DNA from: Hyphomicrobiales bacterium
Lineage (GTDB): Bacteria > Pseudomonadota > Alphaproteobacteria > Rhizobiales > CAYWUX01
Length of the DNA stretch: 17,349 bases
NCBI GenBank assembly: GCA_028279265.1
Contig: JANQOC010000009.1
Location: forward strand, 1-17,349
Direction of reading: 5' to 3'
Below are positions 1 to 8,245 of this stretch, one piece after another. The notes under the pieces are model-generated. The model saw nothing but the letters and a program-made list of their open reading frames with translations, did no database searches and was not told where the DNA came from. The position numbers and the translations under genes were made by a program. Positions within the stretch are counted from its first letter, which is position 1, and each line of letters starts with the position of its first letter.

Positions 1-816
1 GTATTGCTGCTCTGGATGATTGTGCCGCTGTCCATGACGCTCTACTTCTCTACGATCCGATACCAGTTGCTCTACCCCGACAGGTCTGGATTCGTCGGAT
101 TGAGCAATTACGAGTTTATCTATACCGATCCAGCCTTTTGGCCTGCAATCATCAACACTTTGCTGCTCGTAGGTTCCGTGCTCATCATTTCCGTCGTACT
201 GGGAATAGCGATTGCCATTCTCATCGACCGTCCATTTGCCGGTCGCGGCGTCGTGCGGGTTATGCTCATCTCACCCTTTTTCATCATGCCGACGGTCAAT
301 GCCCTGTTGTGGAAAAACATGATGATGAATCCCATCTTCGGGCTGTTTGCGGTGATTGCAAAAGGGCTCAACATGGAACCGATCCAATGGCTGTCGGAAT
401 ATCCGCTCTTGTCAATCATTATAATCGTAAGCTGGCAATGGACACCTTTTGCGATTCTGATTTTCATGACATCGCTGCAAAGCCTTGACCAAGAGCAGAA
501 AGAGGCGGCCTTGCTGGACGGCGCCGGCTTCTGGGCTCAGTTCTGGAACCTGATCCTGCCACACCTGTCTCGCCCTATCGCCATTGTCCTTATGATTCAG
601 ATGATTTTTCATCTCTCGATTTTCGCCGAGATATTTGTAACCACAAGCGGCGGGCCGGGAAATAGTTCGACAAATCTTGCATTCCTCATCTTTGCTCAGG
701 CTCTGCAGGGGTTCGATGTTGGCGTTGCATCTGCCGGTGGTGTAATCGCAATTATACTGGCCAACATCGTCGCCATATTTCTCGTGCGGCTGATTGGTAA
801 AAATCTAACGGTGTGA
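1..816 (+). CDS. smoF: Polyol ABC transporter permease, SmoF/MalF type (5'-truncated)
   Basis: Inner-membrane permease subunit of a CUT1-type sugar/polyol ABC importer. The reading frame is open from base 1, so the start codon lies upstream of the window; the TTG at base 4 is internal. By comparison with the usual length of about 290 residues, some 20-25 N-terminal residues are missing. Several hydrophobic membrane segments are visible, and the cytoplasmic EAA loop reads EAALLDGAGFW followed by LILPHL, the contact site for the ATPase. It is followed after 4 bases by a second permease, and smoS, mtlK and the ATPase lie downstream in the same direction, so hexitols (sorbitol, mannitol) are the likely substrates. 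The assignment to SmoF rests on this context; the family assignment is firm, the exact substrate less so. Confidence 0.88.
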   Translation, partial: VLLLWMIVPLSMTLYFSTIRYQLLYPDRSGFVGLSNYEFIYTDPAFWPAIINTLLLVGSVLIISVVLGIAIAILIDRPFAGRGVVRVMLISPFFIMPTVNALLWKNMMMNPIFGLFAVIAKGLNMEPIQWLSEYPLLSIIIIVSWQWTPFAILIFMTSLQSLDQEQKEAALLDGAGFWAQFWNLILPHLSRPIAIVLMIQMIFHLSIFAEIFVTTSGGPGNSSTNLAFLIFAQALQGFDVGVASAGGVIAIILANIVAIFLVRLIGKNLTV

Positions 817-820
817 ACCG

Positions 821-1651
821 ATGACTGATAGAGATAAACAAAAGCTGAAGAATCAAGTCGCCATCATCGGTGCCTGGATCGTTGCCGGACTTTTTTTCTT
901 CCCGATCTTCTGGCTGTTCCTGACCAGTTTCAAAACCGAGCTGCAGGCCATTTCCGATCCGCCAAAACTGTTCTTTGTGCCAACACTTGAAAATTACGCG
1001 CTTATAGAGGAACGCACGGATTATTTCCGATTTGCCTGGTCGTCGATCGTAACCAGTTTCGGGGGGACGGCGCTGGCGATGTTTATCGCCATCCCGGCTG
1101 CTTACGCTATGGCGTTCAATCCCACGCGATGGACCAAAGATATTCTATTGTGGATGCTCTCCACCAAAATGCTGCCGGCGGTTGGCGTGCTCATGCCTAT
1201 CTACCTGATCTGTCAGAAGTTCGGACTTCTGGATACGAAACTCGCCCTTGTCATCATTTTCGCGCTCATCAATTTGCCCATTATCATCATCATATTGTTC
1301 AATTATTTTCGTGAAATTCCAGTCGAAATCCTCGAAGCCAGCCGCATGGACGGGGCTTCTACTTTTAATGAGATAACTCAGGTCGTGTTGCCTCTCGCCT
1401 GGGGCGGGATTGCATCGACGGCCTTGCTTTCCATTGTCCTTCTCTGGAATGAAGCCTTCTGGTCGATCAACCTGACCTCATCCGATGCCGGTACGCTTGT
1501 CTCCCTGGTCGCCTCGTTTTCAAGTCCCGAAGGATTGTTCTGGGCGAAGCTGTCGGCAGTGTCGACTCTGGCCTGTGCCCCTATCATGGTCTTCGGCTGG
1601 TTGACCCAGAAACAACTAGTACGGGGCCTGACTTTCGGGGCGGTCAAATGA
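821..1651 (+). CDS. smoG: Polyol ABC transporter permease, SmoG/MalG type
   Basis: Second membrane subunit of the polyol importer, 276 residues, the usual length for MalG-type permeases. About six hydrophobic segments are visible, the first at roughly residues 13-36. The EAA loop at about residues 171-190 reads LEASRMDGAS followed by VVLP, the coupling-helix motif that docks on the ATPase. The ATG lies 4 bases after the preceding permease stop, with no strong Shine-Dalgarno motif, so translational coupling is likely. The last codons overlap the start of the dehydrogenase gene by ATGA. It would pair with the truncated SmoF and with the ATPase encoded at the end of the operon. Confidence 0.9.
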   Translation: MTDRDKQKLKNQVAIIGAWIVAGLFFFPIFWLFLTSFKTELQAISDPPKLFFVPTLENYALIEERTDYFRFAWSSIVTSFGGTALAMFIAIPAAYAMAFNPTRWTKDILLWMLSTKMLPAVGVLMPIYLICQKFGLLDTKLALVIIFALINLPIIIIILFNYFREIPVEILEASRMDGASTFNEITQVVLPLAWGGIASTALLSIVLLWNEAFWSINLTSSDAGTLVSLVASFSSPEGLFWAKLSAVSTLACAPIMVFGWLTQKQLVRGLTFGAVK

Positions 1652-2415
1652 CTTTTGATCCGGCCCCCACCGATCTTTCGAATGTCAATTGTCTCATTAC
1701 CGGTGCCAATGGGGGTATCGGCATGGCGACGGCTGAACATTTCTCGGCCCTGGGCGCGCAAATCTTTACGACAGATATTGCAGATCGGTATTCTGGAGAT
1801 TGCGACTCTACACACAGAGATTTTGATTTGCTCGACCGGGATAGTCTATCCGATTGCCTCAGTTGGATTTCAGAGATCAAACCCGATGTTCTCTTCAACA
1901 ATGCCGCGGTGTTCGATATGGGGTCCGTGCTCGATGCAAGTCTCGCTCAGTTCGACCGACTGTTTGGACTGAATGTCCGCGCCATGTATGCGGTCATGCA
2001 AGGTGCGGCACAATCCATGGTGCGGGAGGCGAAAGCTGGGTCAATAATTAATCTGGCCAGCCAGGCCGGCCACCGTGGCGAGGCCCTGGTGGCTCATTAC
2101 TGTGCCACTAAGGCGGCGGTTGTCAGCTACACCCAATCCGCAGCCCTGGCCTTGGCACCGCACAGCATTCGGGTCAATGCCATTTCCCCCGGGGTCATCG
2201 ATACGCCAATGTGGGACAAGGTGGACGCCTTATTTGCAAAGTTCGAAAACAAGGACATCGGACAGAAGAAAAAGGAAGTCGGAAAAGCGGTGCCGCTCGG
2301 ATATATGGGGCAACCTTTTGAGGTCGCCCGTGTCGCCGTGTTTCTGGCGAGCCCCCAATCGCAATATATTACGGCCCAGACCATCAGCGTTGATGGCGGT
2401 TCGGTACTGAGATAG
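1648..2415 (+). CDS. smoS: Sorbitol (L-iditol 2-) dehydrogenase, SDR family
   Basis: NAD-dependent short-chain dehydrogenase, 255 residues, expected to oxidise sorbitol to fructose and possibly galactitol to tagatose in the cytoplasm. The nucleotide-binding motif TGANGGIG is at residues 18-25. The NNA motif is at 84-86, the catalytic Asn at about 109, Ser138 in LASQAG, and Tyr151/Lys155 in YCATK. Compared from memory with Rhodobacter sphaeroides SmoS, the catalytic stretch (ASQAG.RGEALV..YCATKAAV) and the substrate loop around WDKVDALFAKFEN match closely, well beyond generic SDR similarity. The start overlaps the permease stop by ATGA, with GGGGCGG just upstream as ribosome-binding site. No alignment was run, so substrate identity remains an inference. 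Confidence 0.85.
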   Translation: MTFDPAPTDLSNVNCLITGANGGIGMATAEHFSALGAQIFTTDIADRYSGDCDSTHRDFDLLDRDSLSDCLSWISEIKPDVLFNNAAVFDMGSVLDASLAQFDRLFGLNVRAMYAVMQGAAQSMVREAKAGSIINLASQAGHRGEALVAHYCATKAAVVSYTQSAALALAPHSIRVNAISPGVIDTPMWDKVDALFAKFENKDIGQKKKEVGKAVPLGYMGQPFEVARVAVFLASPQSQYITAQTISVDGGSVLR

Positions 2416-2423
2416 GTGAATCT

Positions 2424-3320
2424 GTGTCCATCATTCAGCCAGAATTCGAATATGTCGATCGTGCCATTGATACGATCCGCTATCTGGAACATGGATGGCC
2501 GACAGAATTGGCGCGTTGGCACAGCCATCCGGAGTACGAGTTGCATCTCCTTGTCGCAACGAATGGTAAGGCTTTTGTCGGCGACTATATCGGTGAATTC
2601 CGTCCGGGCTCATTGTATCTGACTGGACCCAATCTGCCTCATAACTGGATAACCGACGATTTGGACGGTACATTGCAGGTCGGGACCCGTGACATGCTTG
2701 TTCAATTTAGTCATGACACCATCCAAATGCTGGCCCGTGCGTTTCCCGAGTTCAATGAACTTGCACCGATGTTCGAACTTGCCCGTTCTGGAATCGAGTT
2801 TACCGGTTTCAATCCCACCTTTGCACGCGGTCATTTTGAAGCCATTCGGGATGCCAAGGGATCCGAGCGGATTGTCGCATTTCTAAGATTCCTGGTCCGC
2901 ATCAACGAGCACGCGGAGAAAACCGCATTGTCAGTCGTCAGTCTTGTGCAACCCGAAGGAAACAGCAAACAGGTTCGTATTGTCGATGTGGTTGACCATA
3001 TCTCTCAACATTTTGCGGAAGAGATTTCACTGGAAATGGCGGCGGAAATGGCGGGAATGAGCCCGACAACATTTTCCCGAAACTTTCAAAAGGTCACCGG
3101 CAATAAATTCATTGAATTCGTAAATCGCGTCCGTATTGGCCAGGCCTGTTCCTTGCTCTATGCAACTGAGGAGCAGGTATCTGCCATCTGTTACGAGGTG
3201 GGTTTCCAGAATATTGCGAATTTCAACCGGCAGTTCCACAAGATGAAGGACATGACACCGTCCGCTTATCGGGAACTGGCGAGAAGTGAGCTCGCACCCA
3301 AAGAGGGGGCCCCCGAGTGA
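2424..3320 (+). CDS. AraC-family transcriptional regulator of the polyol operon
   Basis: 298-residue regulator with an N-terminal cupin-like sensing domain (about residues 25-130, with WHSHPEYELHL and later PNLPHNW) and a C-terminal double helix-turn-helix AraC domain (about 190-285). That domain contains the signatures MAAEMAGMSPTTFSRNF and ICYEVGFQNIANFNRQF, followed by TPSAYR. The start is a GTG, chosen because AGGTGA lies 4 bases before it and because it follows the smoS stop by 8 bases. The gene ends in a GTGA overlap with mtlK. It resembles the MtlR-type AraC activators of mannitol operons in Pseudomonas, and its place between smoS and mtlK suggests that it regulates this operon, including itself. 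Whether it activates or represses cannot be read from the sequence. Confidence 0.87.
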   Translation: MSIIQPEFEYVDRAIDTIRYLEHGWPTELARWHSHPEYELHLLVATNGKAFVGDYIGEFRPGSLYLTGPNLPHNWITDDLDGTLQVGTRDMLVQFSHDTIQMLARAFPEFNELAPMFELARSGIEFTGFNPTFARGHFEAIRDAKGSERIVAFLRFLVRINEHAEKTALSVVSLVQPEGNSKQVRIVDVVDHISQHFAEEISLEMAAEMAGMSPTTFSRNFQKVTGNKFIEFVNRVRIGQACSLLYATEEQVSAICYEVGFQNIANFNRQFHKMKDMTPSAYRELARSELAPKEGAPE

Positions 3321-4750
3321 CCATTGCCCATCTGCAAACACTGGGGGCTGATGTCTACCAGACGTCCTATAATCGCCGGGATTGCACTGTCGGACTGGTT
3401 CACATTGGCTATGGTGCATTTCATCGATCCCACCAGGCGGTATATTTCGATGACTATATGGAAGCGACAGGGGATCTCAATTGGGGGATTGCCGCCGTCA
3501 ATTTACTGGCGAAAGATTCCCTTAACTTTGAGCAGGTTCGGAAAGCGACCGATGGATATCTGCTTAAGACGACACATCCCCAGGGGACGGTAGATCTGCG
3601 GCTGGTGCGCTCCCATCTGGAATTTTCCGACTGGCCCACCGACGGCAGTCAATCCGAGGACCTGCTTTCCCGCGCCTCGGTACATGCCGTGACCCTGACG
3701 GTCAGCGAAAGCGGCTATTATCTCAAAGACGACCTGACTCTGAATGTCGACAATCCGGTGATTACCGCTGAACGAGAGGGAAAGTCCGCGCTTTCGGTTT
3801 ATGCCTATCTGGCGAAGGCTCTCGACAGACGTGCAAGTGAAATAGACTCACCCATTTCAGTCCTGTGCTGCGACAACATCAGGTCCAACGGCAAAATGTT
3901 GGAGCACAATTTCCACCACTATCTCGAACTGACAAACCGCTATGATTTAGCGCAATGGGTCAGCGCGAATGTCTCGTTTCCCCGCTCAATGGTCGACAGA
4001 ATTACCCCACGCTCGACGGACGCTTTGACTGATGAAATCGCAACTAGGTTTCCGGATCAAAACCTGTTTCCTATTCATGCGGAAACCTTCTCTCAATGGG
4101 TTTTGGAAGATAATTTCGCAGGCCCGATGCCCGAATTGCAAAAAGTCGGCGTGCAGGTCGTTGCGAATGTCGAACCTTATGAAGAAGCAAAGATTCGGAT
4201 CTTGAACGGCGGACATACAGGCCTGGCTTATCTCGGTGTGCTGGCCGGTCACCAGACATTCGATCAGGCTATGGGTAACCCTGAATTGCATAAGCACTTT
4301 AGCCGTTGGGAGCGTGAAGAAGTCCTGCCGGGGCTGGATATGGAGTTGCCCTTCGATAAGATCGCCTATCTCGACGCCGTTGAGAAACGATTTTGTAACG
4401 AAGCTATTGCCGACCAGATCGATCGTATCTGCATGGATGGCTTCACGAAAATGTCCCTTTATATACGACCGACAATATTGTCCTGCCTGCAACAGGGGAT
4501 ATTCCCCGGTTATGGATATAAATCTATTGCGAGCTGGTATGTATTTTCACGCCGTATTGCACTTGGACAATTGTCACTAACCTATCATGAACCAAACTGG
4601 AATTTTCTTCTGCCGCTCCTTGAACGCGGACAGGAAGAAAACTTTGCCCGGGCCCAGCGACTTTGGGGGGAACTGCCTGTCAACCACCCTGAATTCGTGA
4701 AAGGACTCGTCACAGCAATTATTGAAACGGAAGAACAATGGCCGGTGTAA
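3317..4750 (+). CDS. mtlK: Mannitol 2-dehydrogenase, long-chain polyol dehydrogenase family
   Basis: NAD-dependent oxidation of D-mannitol to D-fructose in the cytoplasm. The 477-residue length agrees with my recollection of Rhodobacter MtlK. The N-terminal Rossmann motif is at residues 26-42 (VGLVHIGYGAFHRSHQA). The C-terminal domain carries the catalytic Lys292, Asn297 and His300 in AKIRILNGGH, the same K-x4-N-x2-H spacing known for Pseudomonas fluorescens mannitol dehydrogenase (Lys295, Asn300, His303). The start is a GTG overlapping the AraC stop as GTGA, with GAGGGGG a few bases upstream. The stop lies 10 bases inside the downstream ATPase gene. Related reductases for fructuronate, tagaturonate and arabinitol share the fold, but the operon context with smoS and a polyol ABC transporter favours mannitol. 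Confidence 0.9.
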   Translation: MTIAHLQTLGADVYQTSYNRRDCTVGLVHIGYGAFHRSHQAVYFDDYMEATGDLNWGIAAVNLLAKDSLNFEQVRKATDGYLLKTTHPQGTVDLRLVRSHLEFSDWPTDGSQSEDLLSRASVHAVTLTVSESGYYLKDDLTLNVDNPVITAEREGKSALSVYAYLAKALDRRASEIDSPISVLCCDNIRSNGKMLEHNFHHYLELTNRYDLAQWVSANVSFPRSMVDRITPRSTDALTDEIATRFPDQNLFPIHAETFSQWVLEDNFAGPMPELQKVGVQVVANVEPYEEAKIRILNGGHTGLAYLGVLAGHQTFDQAMGNPELHKHFSRWEREEVLPGLDMELPFDKIAYLDAVEKRFCNEAIADQIDRICMDGFTKMSLYIRPTILSCLQQGIFPGYGYKSIASWYVFSRRIALGQLSLTYHEPNWNFLLPLLERGQEENFARAQRLWGELPVNHPEFVKGLVTAIIETEEQWPV

Positions 4751-5772
4751 CAATAACTAATGTATCTAAATCCTATGGCGATATCCAAGTCATGTATGAC
4801 ATTAATCTCGAGATTTCCGACGGAGAGTTTGTCGTCTTTGTTGGACCTTCGGGATGCGGAAAGTCGACTCTGCTCCGCATGATTGCCGGACTTGAGGAAA
4901 TTACATCCGGAGACATATCCATCGGTGACAGGGTCGTAAATGAAGTTGCCCCATCGAAGCGCGGTGTTGCCATGGTTTTTCAGACATATGCGCTATATCC
5001 GCATATGAGTGTCTTCAACAATATGGCATTCGGCCTTAAACAAGCGAAAACACCCAAACAGGAAATAGATAAACGGGTCCGAGCCGCCGCGGAAGTCTTA
5101 CATATAAGCGAGTACCTTGATCGGACGCCGCGGGCTCTTTCCGGAGGGCAAAGGCAAAGGGTGGCAATCGGTCGTGCGATTGTGAGGGAGCCGGATGTTT
5201 TCCTTTTCGACGAACCCCTTTCAAACCTGGATGCAGCCTTAAGAGTTCAAACACGCCTCGAAATAGCCAGGCTGCACAATCGGCTGGGCTCAACAATGAT
5301 ATATGTCACTCATGATCAGGTCGAGGCCATGACACTCGCTGACAAAATCGTCGTATTACGGGACGGAAGGATCGAGCAAGTCGGAACACCGATCGAATTG
5401 TACGAAAATCCTGCAAACACATTTGTGGCCCAGTTCATTGGCAGTCCGAAGATGAATTTCTTCGGTTCCGATGATCTGACCGATACGTCTCAGGAGTCTT
5501 TTAAGAACATCGACGGCGAAAAAATTATCGGTATACGACCGGAACACTTACAGGCCTGCGAAGATGATAAATCTATGATCAAAGGTAAACTGGAACTTAT
5601 CGAACAGCTCGGGGAATATGCGCTGGTTCACCTGATTGCGGAATCCGGAAATGAGTTCATTGTAAAGATGCCGCAACCGCCAAAAGCTGCAAAAGGTGAA
5701 ACTCTGAATTTCTCCACCCAAGACAATCTGGTTCATTACTTTGATCACGGTTCAGGTGCCAGATCGGTTTAG
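4738..5772 (+). CDS. smoK: Polyol ABC transporter ATP-binding subunit, SmoK/MalK type
   Basis: Cytoplasmic ATPase of the polyol importer, 344 residues. Visible motifs are Walker A GPSGCGKST (residues 36-44), Q-loop VFQTYALYPHM (80-90), signature LSGGQRQRVAIGRA (134-147), Walker B VFLFDEP (154-160), D-loop SNLDA and switch His192 in YVTHDQVEAM. A C-terminal TOBE/OB-like domain follows, with GIRPEHL, as in UgpC/MalK ATPases. The ATG overlaps the end of mtlK by 13 bases and is preceded by GGAAGA. The C-terminal domain is slightly shorter than in long MalK proteins (about 370). In the Rhodobacter smo operon, as I recall it, the ATPase gene follows the permeases directly; here it closes the operon after the two dehydrogenases. 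Confidence 0.92.
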   Translation: MAGVTITNVSKSYGDIQVMYDINLEISDGEFVVFVGPSGCGKSTLLRMIAGLEEITSGDISIGDRVVNEVAPSKRGVAMVFQTYALYPHMSVFNNMAFGLKQAKTPKQEIDKRVRAAAEVLHISEYLDRTPRALSGGQRQRVAIGRAIVREPDVFLFDEPLSNLDAALRVQTRLEIARLHNRLGSTMIYVTHDQVEAMTLADKIVVLRDGRIEQVGTPIELYENPANTFVAQFIGSPKMNFFGSDDLTDTSQESFKNIDGEKIIGIRPEHLQACEDDKSMIKGKLELIEQLGEYALVHLIAESGNEFIVKMPQPPKAAKGETLNFSTQDNLVHYFDHGSGARSV

Positions 5773-5861
5773 TACCCATGAATTGGGATTTTGAGTGATG
5801 CGTATATCAGTTTGCGGTTCTTCCAGTCGTAGTTATTTAGGACCAAATGAACTGACAGGCC
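5773..5861. other. Convergent intergenic spacer
   Basis: This 89-base gap lies between the 3' ends of smoK (+) and the monooxygenase gene (-). The only structure is a weak CCCA/TGGG stem at 5775-5787 with a 5-base loop, followed by ATTTT. It is too short to call a terminator with confidence. The spacer marks the boundary between the polyol operon and the second gene cluster. Confidence 0.5.
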
Positions 5862-7046
5862 TTACCACTGAACGGGTCCGGGATCGAGGCCAAGCTGCAC
5901 CTTGCCAAAGGCCGTCGCATTACTGTCCCAATCCAGAAAGACCTGCTGAGCACCTGTGTTCACATCACGATAATATTTCTGCATATCCTCGGTGAGATAA
6001 ATGCTGAGAGCGCCGGACGCATAGAATATCCGATCGATTGCGCGTTTCGCGAGTATTGCCGCATAAGCCATATCCCGCTTATTCCGGGCTTTCATTTGCA
6101 AAGGAACCTCATCATGATTGAGCAGAATCTCGTGGGTTTCCCTCAGATTATCCAGGATCATCCGCCGGGCGGAATCCAGCTCGGCCGCGGACTCGGCAAT
6201 TCGAAGCTGAATGCTTTGCAGTTCGGCGACTTTGATGCGGGCACCCATACGTGATGACCGGCTCTTTATCATCTCCGTAAATATACCGAGCGCCCCTGCG
6301 GCGGCTCCGACAATGGCCGAGGCCAGACTATAAGGTCCTGTTGACCACTGGGGTTGGCGAAACAGGGGATGGTCCTTGAATTTTGGCCCGAAATGATCCG
6401 AAGGGACCACGCAATGGTCCGCAACAAATGTGTTTTCGAGTTTTATTTCCTTGCTCCCGGTGCCTTCGAGCCCCATCACATGCCAGGTATCGATGATCTC
6501 ACTTGTCCCGCGCGAAAACAGAATTCGACTTGGACTACCATCGACTTTGCCCCCGGTTAGGTGCCAGGTGCAGTGATCGCAACCGCTGGAAAATTTGAGG
6601 ATGCCATTGACAAGCCAGCCGCCGTCGGCGCGATCGAAGGTCAAATTCGGCGAGTTGCCGGATGCGACCAGATTGTCAGGTTCCTCTCCCCAGACATCCT
6701 GCATCGCCTCCATCCGGTGATAGGCTCCGATCGTCTGATTATGTTCTCCATAAACCGCATAGACCCAACCCGTCGACGGACACCCCTTCGCGAGTTCCAT
6801 GATAAGTTCACAGAACACATGGTAAGGCATTTCGTAACCACCAAACTCACGGGGCTTGGTCACATTGAAAAATCCGAACTTCTTTAGTTCACCAATCGTA
6901 TCGTCAGGGACCTTGCGGTGTTCGGCACATTGTGAAGCGCGTTCCCGCAATGAGGGATACAAGGCTCTGGCATGCGCCAACAAATCCTCCGGACTTGGAT
7001 CGCCATTAAGCTGCTCGGCTGCGGGTAGAGAGTCAGGATGGTTCAT
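5862..7046 (-). CDS. Flavin-dependent monooxygenase, acyl-CoA dehydrogenase fold (HsaA/HpaH/DszC-like)
   Basis: 394 residues with the acyl-CoA dehydrogenase fold. The helical N-terminal domain contains GFFNVTKPREFGG (58-70), the middle beta domain contains SGCDHCTWHLTGG (153-165) and GLEGTGSKEI (192-201), and the C-terminal domain is of the Acyl-CoA_dh_2 type. The pattern and length fit the oxygenase component of two-component FADH2-dependent monooxygenases (HsaA, HpaH, DszC), which hydroxylate phenols or oxidise sulfur or nitrogen compounds using reduced flavin from a separate reductase. No reductase is encoded in the window. The C-terminal stretch RDVNTGAQQVFLDWD has Gln368 where I recall a catalytic His in HsaA and DszC. 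A true acyl-CoA dehydrogenase is less likely but not excluded. The Shine-Dalgarno is weak (GGAA 12 bases before ATG). The gene lies 181 bases downstream of a LysR gene on the same strand. Confidence 0.75.
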   Translation of the reverse strand: MNHPDSLPAAEQLNGDPSPEDLLAHARALYPSLRERASQCAEHRKVPDDTIGELKKFGFFNVTKPREFGGYEMPYHVFCELIMELAKGCPSTGWVYAVYGEHNQTIGAYHRMEAMQDVWGEEPDNLVASGNSPNLTFDRADGGWLVNGILKFSSGCDHCTWHLTGGKVDGSPSRILFSRGTSEIIDTWHVMGLEGTGSKEIKLENTFVADHCVVPSDHFGPKFKDHPLFRQPQWSTGPYSLASAIVGAAAGALGIFTEMIKSRSSRMGARIKVAELQSIQLRIAESAAELDSARRMILDNLRETHEILLNHDEVPLQMKARNKRDMAYAAILAKRAIDRIFYASGALSIYLTEDMQKYYRDVNTGAQQVFLDWDSNATAFGKVQLGLDPGPVQW

Positions 7047-7227
7047 TATTCAGTAATTTCCATGAATGTTCTAAACAAAGGAGAGCCTGCAGAATGCATT
7101 TCAAACTGACATTCTTCGACCGGCTGACAAAGGCACTCTAATGGTATCAAAAGTCCCATGACCAGATGGATAGGTCAAATGCGGAATGGGCCACGGACCA
7201 TACAATTCATTTATGGGTTCATCATTC
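7047..7227. other. Spacer between LysR and monooxygenase genes, likely promoter region
   Basis: The 181-base gap upstream of the monooxygenase gene (minus strand) is long enough for its own promoter and operator. An 8-base palindrome AATGCATT is present at 7093-7100, and a 13-base near-perfect palindrome TTCTCATTGAGAA at 7232-7244 lies just inside the 3' end of the LysR gene. Neither has a T-tract, so neither looks like a terminator. No convincing -35/-10 pair was identified by eye. Confidence 0.35.
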
Positions 7228-8136
7228 TCAATTCTCATTGAGAAAATACGATCGAATATAGGAAATGAAAGAGTTCAGGTGTGCCGGTGGTGTGGATTCC
7301 TTGCGATAGGCAATTCCGGTTTTGTAACGCCACAACGAACCCTGGATCGGCAGGACAACCAACCCTTCACACATCGGATGTTCCACAATCGGTTTTGGCG
7401 CCGTACTCAAAAATTTGGTTGAACGCAGTATCGTTAAAAGTGACATGTTTGATTCACATTCAACATCAATGTTCGGCGGCGCCAAATTGTAAGCGGAAAA
7501 ATATCCCCCGAGCCTTGAGAACGTAATTTCATCATCTTTAATTTGCGTCCAGGGATATTCGAGCAAATCTTTTGCCTGAGCCGTTTTCTGTTGTGCCAGG
7601 GGATGGTCAACACAGCAAATCACAACCCGTTCCATATCCAGGAGCGGTTCGACGACAATGTCCGGATAGGTCTGGGTTTCGAGGACCAGGCAGGCAAGAT
7701 CGACCTTTCCTTCCCGCAACATAGGTATTAACGATGCGTTGGCTCCTCCCACTATGGCAAAGTTTATGCCTTCTAGATCTTTTTTGGCGGCGGATATGGC
7801 TTCGGGAATGAAGATCGTTTCCCAAACAGGTATGGCTCCGATGTTGATCTGCCCGATACGGCCGCCCTTGAAGTTTTCTATTTCGGAAAGAGCATGCTCA
7901 AACTCGAGCTGCATTAACCGGGCTCTTCTTGCAAGCATCTGACCGCAGGCCGTCAGTTTGACACCCACGGAATGGCGATCAAACAGCGATACATTCAAGT
8001 GCTGTTCCAGGAGTCGAATATTGCGCGACAATGCGGGTTGAGAAATGTTTAATGTTTTCGCCGCTTTTGTTACGCCACCTTCTTTGGCGACGGCCACAAA
8101 ATGGGAAAGCAGCCTGTCAACACCGTCATAAGTCAT
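7228..8136 (-). CDS. LysR-family transcriptional regulator
   Basis: 302-residue LysR-type regulator. The N-terminal winged helix-turn-helix spans about residues 5-65, with HFVAVAKEGGVTKAAKTLNISQPALSRNI split across the recognition region and LLEQHLNVSLFDRH after it. A periplasmic-binding-protein-like effector domain follows (about 90-300, beginning GRIGQINIGAIP). The frame extends 29 codons upstream to 8223, but the ATG at 8136 is preferred: it places the HTH at the usual distance from the N-terminus, gives a standard length, and has AGGCGAG just upstream. It is divergent from the TAXI transporter genes and points towards the monooxygenase gene, so it probably controls one or both in response to a small anionic or aromatic ligand. 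LysR proteins usually autoregulate from such divergent regions. Confidence 0.9.
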   Translation of the reverse strand: MTYDGVDRLLSHFVAVAKEGGVTKAAKTLNISQPALSRNIRLLEQHLNVSLFDRHSVGVKLTACGQMLARRARLMQLEFEHALSEIENFKGGRIGQINIGAIPVWETIFIPEAISAAKKDLEGINFAIVGGANASLIPMLREGKVDLACLVLETQTYPDIVVEPLLDMERVVICCVDHPLAQQKTAQAKDLLEYPWTQIKDDEITFSRLGGYFSAYNLAPPNIDVECESNMSLLTILRSTKFLSTAPKPIVEHPMCEGLVVLPIQGSLWRYKTGIAYRKESTPPAHLNSFISYIRSYFLNEN

Positions 8137-8230
8137 TGCTCGCCTATAGAAAAAATTGATGCCCGAAGCAGATTGATAAGCCTTTCTGGGGCGATTATAG
8201 CGGAACAATCTCTCTGAGAACAAACAATCG

Positions 8231-8245
8231 ATAAGTATAATTTAT
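8231..8245. promoter_or_regulatory. Candidate LysR operator (T-N11-A palindrome) overlapping a -10 box
   Basis: ATAAGTATAATTTAT has ATAA/TTAT arms and fits the T-N11-A consensus of LysR-type operators. It lies between the divergent lysR and TAXI genes. It contains a perfect TATAAT at 8236-8241 on the plus strand, with CTGAGA (8214-8219) as a possible -35 at 16-base spacing, and TATACT on the minus strand. An imperfect direct repeat, GATTGATAAG (8171-8180) and AATCGATAAG (8226-8235), could be a second contact. Assigned by eye only. Confidence 0.4.

Noticed and set aside
1378..1815. 145-codon minus-strand ORF across smoG/smoS
   Set aside because: It lies antisense to two well-supported genes, crosses their junction and encodes no recognisable domain; a shadow of the coding frames.
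3305..3314. GGGGGCCCCC palindrome before the mtlK start
   Set aside because: It has no loop and so cannot form an intramolecular hairpin of full length; it falls inside the AraC coding sequence and is explained by its codons plus the ribosome-binding site.
3986..4492. 168-codon minus-strand ORF inside mtlK
   Set aside because: Fully antisense to a gene with clear catalytic motifs, with no family resemblance or credible ribosome-binding site.
5775..5787. CCCA/TGGG stem after smoK as a terminator
   Set aside because: Only four base pairs and a short T-run; too weak to call.
8137..8223. 29-codon N-terminal extension of the LysR gene
   Set aside because: It would put an unstructured basic stretch before the helix-turn-helix, and the downstream ATG at 8136 has a better ribosome-binding site and gives the standard length.
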